NCBI GenBank assembly: GCA_934663655.1
Contig: CAKUKT010000014.1
Location: forward strand, 1 to 18,882
Source: an uncultured Victivallaceae bacterium
GTDB lineage: Bacteria > Verrucomicrobiota > Lentisphaeria > Victivallales > Victivallaceae
Reading direction: 5' to 3'
DNA length: 18,882 nt
Shown: positions 7,820 to 15,251 of the stretch, in pieces
How the letters are laid out: every line of letters starts with the position of its first letter
How positions within the stretch are numbered: the first letter of the stretch is position 1
Notes under the pieces: model-generated
What the model was told of the DNA's origin: nothing
What the model saw: the letters and a program-made list of their open reading frames with translations, nothing else
The model's database searches: none
Translations under genes and position numbers: made by a program

Positions 7820-9064
7820 ATGGAGGGGAAACACTATCTTCGCGGCATGGATTGGGTCGCCGCCGGATTGTCCGCCAGCTGCGCGGGAACTCCGGGGGGC
7901 GGCAATGATTTTCTGTTGTCGCTCGACTTCGATTCGCCGGTGGTTCCGGAGGAGTTGCGGGAAGTGCTGTCCGTCCTGCCGGAACCGGTACTGCGGCTGC
8001 TGAACGGCCGAACCGGCCGTTGCTGGAATCTGGCTCCCTGCTGGCGCCCCGGGGACGTTCGTCTGCCGGAACTGCTGGTGGTTCCGGCGGGCAGCGATCC
8101 GGATTACGAAACCCGCCGTTTTGCCGACACGCCGATGCGCTCCCAGCTGGCGCTGCTGCTGGTACCCGGTGAAGCGACCTCCCGGCTGGTGGTGAAATTC
8201 GGACACCGGCTTTTCGACGGCGGCGGCGCCGAACTCTTTCTCCGGGATCTCTTTGCCGGTCGGGTCGAAGCTCCCTCTCTGCGCTCTTCCGGACTGGAAC
8301 GGTGGCGCGCCCGCATGGCGGCGGGACGACGGGTTAACCGCGCTCTGATCGCGCTCTCCCGGACTCCCTGTTGCCGCACCGAATTTTCCGGCGCCGCCGG
8401 TGCCGGCGCTCTTTTCGCCGAACGCCGACTGCCGCTCGCCATGGTACAGCGGCTGGCGATGGAACATTGCGGACCATTCATGGCCGGAACCATGGTGGCC
8501 GCCCTGGTCGCCCGGGCCTTCGATTGGTGGCGGCGCAAGCACTATCCCGGGAACGAAGCTGTTCTGATGCCGATGTCGGTGGATCGACGGATTGCCGACC
8601 GCGGCGGAACCTTCTTCAATCACTGGAGCTGCCTGCCGCTGCTCTGGCAGCCCGGCGAAACTGTGCCGCCGCGGCAGTGGTGGATCGATGCGGCAAGAAA
8701 AGAGATCGCCGCCGCAATGGAATCCGGGCTGCCTGATGATTTTGCCGAAGTCAACGACCTGATGCGGATCCTGCCCGAACGGATGATGGGAAAACTCGCG
8801 CTCTCCGGTTTCGGTGGCGGCGCCGGGTCGCTGATGTTCTCTTTTCTCAGCCGGTCATCGTTGCCGGAACGGTGGGGAAAACACCGGATTGTCGGGGCGC
8901 GCCACTGGCCGCTGATGCCGCCGCGTCCCGGTGCGGGGATTTTCTGCAATGCCTTCGGAGAAACGCTCAACGTGGTGCTCTCCTGCCGGGAGGGATGGAG
9001 TGACGGGGCGGGCCGGGAGGAGTTGCTGCGGCGAATTGAAAACGAGTTATTGTGGAGAGATTGA
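7820..9064 (+). CDS. Condensation/acyltransferase-fold protein with HxxxDG motif
   Basis: 414 residues from the ATG at 7820; a GTG directly before it (7817) is an alternative. The motif GHRLFDGGG, with H129 and D133, is the HxxxDG active-site signature of the CoA-dependent acyltransferase superfamily (NRPS condensation domains, wax-ester synthases, PapA-type acyltransferases). Further family-like features are the basic VDRR after MPMSV near residues 250-257 and NHW shortly after. No signal peptide or membrane segment is evident. The first His of the HHxxxDG form is replaced by Gly. In this cluster it could transfer an acyl chain from a carrier protein to an alcohol or amine acceptor and so release the product, as no thioesterase is present. 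The acceptor is unknown. The stop TGA overlaps the next ATG by one base. Confidence 0.72.
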   Translation: MEGKHYLRGMDWVAAGLSASCAGTPGGGNDFLLSLDFDSPVVPEELREVLSVLPEPVLRLLNGRTGRCWNLAPCWRPGDVRLPELLVVPAGSDPDYETRRFADTPMRSQLALLLVPGEATSRLVVKFGHRLFDGGGAELFLRDLFAGRVEAPSLRSSGLERWRARMAAGRRVNRALIALSRTPCCRTEFSGAAGAGALFAERRLPLAMVQRLAMEHCGPFMAGTMVAALVARAFDWWRRKHYPGNEAVLMPMSVDRRIADRGGTFFNHWSCLPLLWQPGETVPPRQWWIDAARKEIAAAMESGLPDDFAEVNDLMRILPERMMGKLALSGFGGGAGSLMFSFLSRSSLPERWGKHRIVGARHWPLMPPRPGAGIFCNAFGETLNVVLSCREGWSDGAGREELLRRIENELLWRD

Positions 9065-10494
9065 TGGAGAAGTCGCGTTCAGAAGCAGGGAACATCTACC
9101 GGCAGATCGTCCGGGAATCCGGGAGTCGCACCACCCCCGCTATCGCCGACGGAGGAGAGGTCTGGAGTTATCAGGAACTTTTCGCCCAGGTGGAGGCTGC
9201 CGTCGCGGAACTCCGGCGGTTCGGAGTCGGTCCGAACTGGCGGGTCGCTGTCGAGGTGGAAAATTCCGCCGCCTATATCGCATTGTCGCTGGCGGTGCTC
9301 GCGCTCGACGCGGTGATCGTGCCGATCTCGATGAAAACCCCGGAACCGGAGGTTCGGGAGATCGTCCGCCGCATCGGCGTTAACCTGGTGATCTCCTCCG
9401 TTGCCGCGACATCCGCCGATACGGTATGGTTCGAAGCGGGGGGAATGCGGCTGGCGGCCCGGCTTCTGCCGGAGGTTCCGGTTATTCGGCTTGAACTCGG
9501 TGACGGGCGGCGGGCGGCGTTCATCCGTTTTTCCAGCGGCACCACCGGGGCGAGCAAGGGCGTGGTGCTCTCCCATCAGGCGGTACTTGAACGCACCACC
9601 GCATGTGAACGACTGGATATCAACGCCGGCGAAGTGGTGCCGTGGATGCTCGATATGGCTTATCATTTTGTGGTCACAATCATTCTGTTCCTGCGTCGCG
9701 GCGCGCAGATTGTGATGGTACGGCCGCCGTTCGAACGGACACTTCCTGCGGCACTGCTCGCTCATCCCCCCGTGCTGCTCTACGCCACCCCCTACCATTA
9801 CCGGTTGATGACCGGCTCTCCGGATATCTCCGCGGAGGTGCTCGGCAAGGTGCGCCAGGCGGTTTCAACCGCGATGCGGCTCGATCCGGCCGAGGCGGTC
9901 AATTTCACCGAGAAGTTTCACATTCCGCTGATTCAGGCATACGGAATCATCGAAGTCGGCCTGCCATGCCTCAACGACGATCTTTCCGGTGGTCGCAGCA
10001 CTTCCGTCGGTCGACTGCAACCGGCTTACGAAGTGAACTTTTCCGAAAAGGGCGAGATACTGCTCCGCGGTCCGGGAATGTTCGACGCCTATCTCTCTCC
10101 CTTCGCCCGCCGCGATGAACTTTTTCCCGACGGCTGGTTCCCGACCGGAGATATCGGCAATATTGACGAAGCCGGCTACCTCTTCATTTCCGGACGCGCC
10201 AAGGAGGTCATCAATTTCATGGGGATGAAAATTTTCCCCGGAGAAGTGGAGGAGGTCATCAACCAGTTTCCCGGAATCGTCGATTCCCGGGTGTACGGAC
10301 GCGCCGCCGGAGCGCCCGGTGAAATTCCGGTTGCGGAAATCGTGCTCGCGGCCGGGGTCGGCGATCGGGAGGATTTCATCACGGAACTGCGCCGCTTCTG
10401 TCACCGGCAGTTGAGTGCGCATCAGGTGCCGATGGATTTCACCGTGGTCGAAGCGATCGCGCGCACCGCCAGCGGTAAAATCATCCGGCGTTGA
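9064..10494 (+). CDS. AMP-forming acyl/aryl acid ligase (adenylating enzyme)
   Basis: 476 residues; the ATG at 9064 overlaps the previous TGA (TGATG) and has GGAG at 9054-9057. The upstream GTG at 9052 is less likely. It activates a carboxylic acid as an acyl-adenylate and passes it to CoA or a carrier protein. Core motifs are in order: phosphate loop SSGTTGASKG (157-166), YGIIE (Y293, E297), TGD (D363), GRAKE (hinge region, K380), and the C-terminal catalytic lysine K472 in TASGKIIRR. Both the large N-terminal and the small swinging C-terminal domain are complete. No FAAL-type insertion is obvious. With two carrier proteins beside it, loading of an acid onto one of them is the likely job. 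Its last 14 bases overlap the opposing Mur-like gene. Confidence 0.92.
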   Translation: MEKSRSEAGNIYRQIVRESGSRTTPAIADGGEVWSYQELFAQVEAAVAELRRFGVGPNWRVAVEVENSAAYIALSLAVLALDAVIVPISMKTPEPEVREIVRRIGVNLVISSVAATSADTVWFEAGGMRLAARLLPEVPVIRLELGDGRRAAFIRFSSGTTGASKGVVLSHQAVLERTTACERLDINAGEVVPWMLDMAYHFVVTIILFLRRGAQIVMVRPPFERTLPAALLAHPPVLLYATPYHYRLMTGSPDISAEVLGKVRQAVSTAMRLDPAEAVNFTEKFHIPLIQAYGIIEVGLPCLNDDLSGGRSTSVGRLQPAYEVNFSEKGEILLRGPGMFDAYLSPFARRDELFPDGWFPTGDIGNIDEAGYLFISGRAKEVINFMGMKIFPGEVEEVINQFPGIVDSRVYGRAAGAPGEIPVAEIVLAAGVGDREDFITELRRFCHRQLSAHQVPMDFTVVEAIARTASGKIIRR

Positions 10495-12028
10495 CGGGTT
10501 CGGTCAGCGAGGCGGCGTAGTCGCTCAGCGAATTGTCGCGTGCGCCCATCGTCACGATCAGGTCTCCGGAACCGCACTTGAGCAACAGAAAGTCCCGGAG
10601 CGTCTCCCGGTCGGGAAAGAACATGAAACGTTCCGGCCGTCGGCTTCGCGACTGCCAGTCGGCGAGCACCTCCGGCGCCGTCGGCCGGAAAGAGGTGGTG
10701 CCGCCGGCATAATATGGTTCGAGGAGAATAAAGCGGTCGAGCGCGCGCAGTTCGGAGTCGAGCCGGATGAACAACTCATCGCGCATGAATCCAAACGGAC
10801 CGTAACCATGCGGCTGGAAAACCGCGTAGAGATTTCCGGAGGCGAGTTCACGCATGGCCCGGAGGCATGAGATGATCTTCTCCGGGTTGTGGGCGTAGTC
10901 GTCGTAGACCAGCGCCCCCTGCCGGGTGGTACCGGCGAAATCGTTGCGCCGCCATACCCCGTCGAAACGTTCCAGCGCCTCCGGGATGGCCTGGAAATCG
11001 AATCCGAGCATATCGAGCAGCGCGGTGATTGCCAGTGCGTTTATTGCCATGTGCAATCCGGAATGGGGGAGTTCCACCCGGCGGCCGTCGGTGAACTCCG
11101 CCGTGGGTACCCGGCGTTCAATCCGGAACTCCTCGGAACGCAATCCCTGAATCGCCAGAATGTTATTGGCACCCTCCCGATCGTATTCGTCCCGGTCGGC
11201 TCCGGGCCGGACCGGTGACCGGCGGCCATAACGGTAAACCATCTCCAGCCGGGTTTCCATGTTGTAACCGGCGAGTGCGTAGCGCGTTCCTCCCCGGGGT
11301 TCGGCATCGAACACCGCGATTTTCAGCCCCGCTGGAATGGCGGCTTCGCCGATCGCCTCGTATACGCCGCGTTCGATCACCGCGCCGCGCCGGACCCGTT
11401 GCAGAAATCCGGCGAACACGCGCGCCAGTTCTTCCCGATCGTAGTGATCGGTGCCGATATTGAGGATAACCGCGTAGTCAACGGTGTAATTGAGCAGGCT
11501 TTTATCACTTTCGTCGGCTTCGAAAACAAAATATTCATTCCCGCCCGCCCGGTAGTTCCCGGCGAAGCGGCCGCCGCGGAAACGTTTGGAGAGTGCACCG
11601 TTGAGACAACATGGATCCGCGCCGAGGTTGGTGAGGGCTTCCGCCGTATAAGCGGTGACGGTGCTTTTGCCGCAGCTGCCGGTGACGGCGATGGTGTTTT
11701 TAAACCGGCCGGTGGAGAGGATGGACGCGAGAAGTTCGGAACGATGGAGACGGGGAATGCCGGTTCCGGCGGCGAAGTCAGGGTTGTCTTCCTCGATTGC
11801 GGTCGAATAGACCAGGTAATCGGGACGTTCTCCGGAGTGGATGAATGACCCGTCCTGCGGGAAAATGGTGATTCCCTGAAGTTCAAGTGCGTCAAGAATA
11901 CGCCGGTTTTCCGGCCGTTCCGCCCCCCGGTCACTGCCGGTCACCCGACCGCCGAGATCACGGCACATCGCCGCCAGTCCGCTCATGCCGATGCCGCCGA
12001 TGCCGATAAAGTGATAGCTTTCGCTCAT
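10481..12028 (-). CDS. Atypical MurC-like Mur ligase (UDP-N-acetylmuramate--amino acid ligase family)
   Basis: 515 residues from the ATG at 12028-12026, preceded by GGGGA. The frame extends upstream to 12109, but that part covers the promoter. The N-terminus HFIGIGGIGMSGLA is the nucleotide-sugar-binding Rossmann motif of MurC/Mpl. The central ATPase domain has TGSCGKST (116-123), EADESD (170-175) and IGTDHYD (191-197). The C-terminal domain has DDYAHNP (376-382) and FQPHGYGP. Differences from textbook MurC are Cys for His in the P-loop (usually TGTHGKT), GLHMAINALA instead of GxHNxxNALA, and AHNP instead of GHHP, the last more like MurE or cyanophycin synthetase. It should form an ATP-dependent amide bond to a UDP-muramyl-type substrate. 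It may be the species' MurC or a specialised paralogue. It stands alone, not in a dcw cluster. Confidence 0.82.
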   Translation of the reverse strand: MSESYHFIGIGGIGMSGLAAMCRDLGGRVTGSDRGAERPENRRILDALELQGITIFPQDGSFIHSGERPDYLVYSTAIEEDNPDFAAGTGIPRLHRSELLASILSTGRFKNTIAVTGSCGKSTVTAYTAEALTNLGADPCCLNGALSKRFRGGRFAGNYRAGGNEYFVFEADESDKSLLNYTVDYAVILNIGTDHYDREELARVFAGFLQRVRRGAVIERGVYEAIGEAAIPAGLKIAVFDAEPRGGTRYALAGYNMETRLEMVYRYGRRSPVRPGADRDEYDREGANNILAIQGLRSEEFRIERRVPTAEFTDGRRVELPHSGLHMAINALAITALLDMLGFDFQAIPEALERFDGVWRRNDFAGTTRQGALVYDDYAHNPEKIISCLRAMRELASGNLYAVFQPHGYGPFGFMRDELFIRLDSELRALDRFILLEPYYAGGTTSFRPTAPEVLADWQSRSRRPERFMFFPDRETLRDFLLLKCGSGDLIVTMGARDNSLSDYAASLTEPVNAG

Positions 12029-12080
12029 GATGATTCCCCGCAGTTTTTCCGCCGGAACTTCTCCGCCGGGATCAGCGCAG

Positions 12081-12109
12081 AATATATCCTCGTGCCGCCG
12101 GGATGTCAA
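12081..12109 (-). promoter_or_regulatory. Promoter of the MurC-like gene
   Basis: On the minus strand TTGACA (12109-12104) and TATATT (12086-12081) are 17 bases apart, close to the sigma-70 consensus. The predicted start is about 45 bases before the ATG at 12028. Confidence 0.8.
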
Positions 12110-12172
12110 GCGACAACCGCTTGCCGGAACGCTTTTGAGCAGGAATGGTTCGTTTCCGGAGGAAAACCGGCG

Positions 12173-12184
12173 TTTTCATGAAAA
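12173..12184. promoter_or_regulatory. 12-bp palindrome between divergent promoters, candidate regulator site
   Basis: TTTTCATGAAAA is its own reverse complement and lies 27 bases before the -35 box of the rhamnosidase-like gene. It could bind an activator or a LacI/GntR-type protein, but AT-rich palindromes also arise by chance. Confidence 0.3.
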
Positions 12185-12211
12185 AATGTTGTTTTTACTC
12201 CGGGAAACGGG

Positions 12212-12239
12212 TTGACAATTTTTCGATTTGGCGTAATAT
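12212..12239 (+). promoter_or_regulatory. Promoter of the rhamnosidase-like/alcohol dehydrogenase operon
   Basis: A perfect TTGACA (12212-12217) is followed after 16 bases by TAATAT (12234-12239) within a run of alternating A and T. The predicted start is near 12246, about 70 bases before the ATG at 12315. Confidence 0.75.
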
Positions 12240-12314
12240 ATATACGTGTGATGAATTTGCGCTCCGCCCGGCCGGTTCCCGTTGCGGGGGCGCGCTAAAC
12301 TGGAGGGACTTTTG

Positions 12315-15191
12315 ATGAGCAGCGTCAGATTACCCAGCCGGATTTACGGAGAGTGGATTTGGAAGAAGTCACTGCTTAACACCCCGGATTCATTCCTGCT
12401 GTTCCGAAAAGAGTTCTCCTGCGCATTCGCCGGACTGGAGACCTATCTCTGGATCAGCGCCAACAGTTCCTATCAGCTTTTTCTCAACGGGCGACTGATC
12501 GGTTTCGGCCCCCGCGCCCACCACAGTTGCGGCGTAAGTTACATCGATCAGCACGACATCGGTTTCTATCTTGAATCCGGTATCAACGTGCTGGCGGTTA
12601 AGGTCTATTACAATGAGGACGGCGGCACCGAAGCTGGTTGCCGAGTGCCCGGCATGTGGTGTCAGATGGCCAGTTCCAAGCACGAGGTGCTGTGCAGTGA
12701 TTCGAGCTGGAGCGTCTGTGAGGGGCGGGGGTTGGTTGCCAACCGGGCGCGGATTATTCACGGGCACGGGATGACTCAGGTTTTCAACGCCGCGGAGTAC
12801 CCGCCGAAATGGGTTTCGCAGATGTTCATGCCGGATCACAACTGGCAGCATCCGGATGTGTGCGTCCCCGTCGGCGAACCCGGTACCACGCTGGAACTTC
12901 ATCCTTTGTCTCCAGCTGCCATTGAAGAGGATTTGTCACCGCTTCTGCCGGTACAGCGGGGTAAAATCAGCCGTTTCCCGGCCTGGACCGGGGTGGTGTT
13001 CCGCCGTTGCAAGGGCCTGACGCACGAAACCTTTGCCGGTGCCGGATATATTTTTCGCGAAGAAGCGTGTGAAGTGCCGGTGGAGATCTTCTGCGATGAC
13101 CCCTTCAAACTTTTCTGCAACAACCAGCTGGTGGCATCGGCGCCCAACCGTTGCGGAGAACCCGGCGACGTGCTCCGGCTCAAGGCAGGCTGGAACCGGC
13201 TGCTGGTGATCCAGTCCCCGGGGCGCAACTCGATGGGACTGCAGCTGATATTCCCCGGAACCACCTATGGCGACGAAAACTACCAGGTGCTTCAGGATAC
13301 CGTGGAAACCGCTCCCTCGGGCTGGGTGGTCGCCGGACCGCTCCGGCTGACGCTCAAGGAGGCGACCAGTTCGCTCCGGATCGAACGGCTGCCGCTCACC
13401 ACCTATGCTTCGTCGCTTCAGGAACTTACTGACCCCTACGATCTGCTGTACCGGGCGGAGTTTCAGCCGGAAGCCGAGGGCGACATGTTGCGCCAGCTGG
13501 TCGGACTTGATTATGTGGTCTACCGTCTGGACAAGCTTCGTTACGGCTTCATCAGTCTGGAGATCGAGGCCGGCGCGGGTGACATCATCGACGTGGTCAC
13601 CGGGCGCGGACGCACCGCTTCCGGTATGGTGTCGAGCGGAGCGAATTACCGCAATATCGCCACGATTCACTGTCGTGCCGGAAAAACTGTCTTCATCAGT
13701 ACGCTGCCGACTGATTGTTTCTACATCGGGGTGGCGGTGCGGAGGACTTCCAGCCGGGTGAGAATTGATGCAGTCAGATTCTGTGAACTGGTGCGGATAG
13801 TTCGCAACGAATGTTCGTTTCACTGCTCGGATCCGCTGCTCAACCGTTTTTGGGAGATCGGTCGCCAGACTTTGCGTCGTTCCGCGGCGTTCATTCCGCT
13901 CTCGGAGTCGCGGGCCGATTACGACTGCTACATGCTCGATGCCTACATCGACGCCGCCAATATGGCCGCGGTTTTCGGGGATACCGAATACATCACCGCC
14001 AGACTGCGGCAATTCGTCGGTTCTCAGCTCGAAAACGGCGATATCCCGGCACTCAGTTTCGGCCGCCATCACATGTCGCAGATCCACCACCTCTTCTTCC
14101 TGCCGATCTGGATGAATTACAACTACCGCTTCACCGCCAACCGGGTCGAACTCGAAAGAACCATCCCGATTCTCGATCTTACCCGGGAATACTTTGAAGC
14201 CATGCTGGACGAGGAGACCGGACTGCTGGCGGACAGCGAGGGGCGTTTCAGCTTCAGCAGCCCGCTCAGTGAAGGCAAGTTCCCGGAAGGGGAGAGTCCG
14301 ACCTATCTCAATGCGCTTTTCTGTCGTTTCCTGCTCTCGGCAGCTGAGGCTTACCGCACCGTGGAAGCACATGGCGCCGCCGCCCATTGCGTGAAACTGG
14401 CCAATCGGGTGGCCGGCCGGCTCCGCACCGGTCATTTCAGCGTGGACAACGGCCTCTTCGCCCGCTGGCGGCTCGGCGCGAAGCGGAAACCGGACTGCAA
14501 TCTCTTTGCGAACTTCTGTGCGATGTTCAGCGGGGTGCTGCCGCCGGAGAGTTTCGAGACCTTCTTCAATGCGTTTTTCAATCTTGAGCCCCCTTATGAC
14601 CGCAGCCGGGAATCTGCTTCGCCCTATTTCCATTTTCTCTTCATGGAGATGATGTTCGCATTCGGGCAGCGTGACTGGGCCTACGGTTATTTCCGCAACT
14701 ACTGGGAACACCGCATCTGCGACGAGGCGTGCGCGTGGAAAAGTTCGCCTGGATGTGACGAACCGGCTCCGCTGAAGTTCTCGGACGGCAGCTGCGTCTC
14801 TCCCAACATTTTCCTGATCCGCGAAGTGCTCGGAATCCGGATTGCCGAAGCGGGACATTCGGTGATATACTTCAACCCCGCCTGCAAACTGGTCGATTCG
14901 GCGGAGGCGCTGGTGCCGCTGGCCAACGGCCGTCTCCGCGTCTCCTGGAAAAATCTCGAAGACGGCGGCATGGAGGTGACATTTGATTCGAATATCCCGT
15001 TGAGAATCCTCCCGGAACTCTCCCATGCCCAGCTTAAGGAGACCAGTTTCCGGCTTGGCGAAAACATCACCCTGCTCAATCCTCCGGACGATGATGATGA
15101 TGAAACGGCGGATGGCGACGGAATTTCCGGCGCGGAATCGGAAGAGGACGACGCCGGAGCGAAAGCCGGGGTTGAAGCCGGTAAAAATTGA
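12315..15191 (+). CDS. Cytosolic alpha-L-rhamnosidase-like (GH78-like) protein with acidic C-terminal tail
   Basis: 958 residues; the ATG at 12315 has GGAGG (12302-12306) eight bases upstream. There is no signal peptide, so it is cytosolic. The N-terminus (WIWKKS, LLFRKEF, YLWISANSSYQLFLNGRLIGFGPRAH, INVLAVKVYY) matches the beta-sandwich start of GH78-type rhamnosidases. Residues about 510-830 look like the six-hairpin barrel (NRFWEIGRQTLRRSAAF; DAYIDAANMAAVFGD). The expected acid motif DCPxRxERxGWxGD is replaced by IPLSESRADYDCYMLDAY, with E531, D535 and D537 the only nearby acids. Activity on rhamnosides is therefore uncertain. Residues about 918-958 form a low-complexity Asp/Glu-rich tail, outside any domain. 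The alcohol dehydrogenase follows after 60 bases without a terminator, probably in one operon. Another deoxysugar, or a non-catalytic role, is possible. Confidence 0.72.
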   Translation: MSSVRLPSRIYGEWIWKKSLLNTPDSFLLFRKEFSCAFAGLETYLWISANSSYQLFLNGRLIGFGPRAHHSCGVSYIDQHDIGFYLESGINVLAVKVYYNEDGGTEAGCRVPGMWCQMASSKHEVLCSDSSWSVCEGRGLVANRARIIHGHGMTQVFNAAEYPPKWVSQMFMPDHNWQHPDVCVPVGEPGTTLELHPLSPAAIEEDLSPLLPVQRGKISRFPAWTGVVFRRCKGLTHETFAGAGYIFREEACEVPVEIFCDDPFKLFCNNQLVASAPNRCGEPGDVLRLKAGWNRLLVIQSPGRNSMGLQLIFPGTTYGDENYQVLQDTVETAPSGWVVAGPLRLTLKEATSSLRIERLPLTTYASSLQELTDPYDLLYRAEFQPEAEGDMLRQLVGLDYVVYRLDKLRYGFISLEIEAGAGDIIDVVTGRGRTASGMVSSGANYRNIATIHCRAGKTVFISTLPTDCFYIGVAVRRTSSRVRIDAVRFCELVRIVRNECSFHCSDPLLNRFWEIGRQTLRRSAAFIPLSESRADYDCYMLDAYIDAANMAAVFGDTEYITARLRQFVGSQLENGDIPALSFGRHHMSQIHHLFFLPIWMNYNYRFTANRVELERTIPILDLTREYFEAMLDEETGLLADSEGRFSFSSPLSEGKFPEGESPTYLNALFCRFLLSAAEAYRTVEAHGAAAHCVKLANRVAGRLRTGHFSVDNGLFARWRLGAKRKPDCNLFANFCAMFSGVLPPESFETFFNAFFNLEPPYDRSRESASPYFHFLFMEMMFAFGQRDWAYGYFRNYWEHRICDEACAWKSSPGCDEPAPLKFSDGSCVSPNIFLIREVLGIRIAEAGHSVIYFNPACKLVDSAEALVPLANGRLRVSWKNLEDGGMEVTFDSNIPLRILPELSHAQLKETSFRLGENITLLNPPDDDDDETADGDGISGAESEEDDAGAKAGVEAGKN

Positions 15192-15251
15192 CGATCAACC
15201 GATTTCTCCGGGTCGAGGATCCGGAATAACGAGAGAAGGAGATAATTCAAG

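Noticed and set aside
7649..8623. 324-codon minus-strand frame opposite carrier protein 2 and the HxxxDG gene
   Set aside because: Antisense to two supported genes, and without family motifs.
12936..15026. 696-codon open frame on the minus strand inside the rhamnosidase-like gene
   Set aside because: It is a GC-rich antisense shadow of a clear gene, its protein has no recognisable motif, and no ribosome site is evident.
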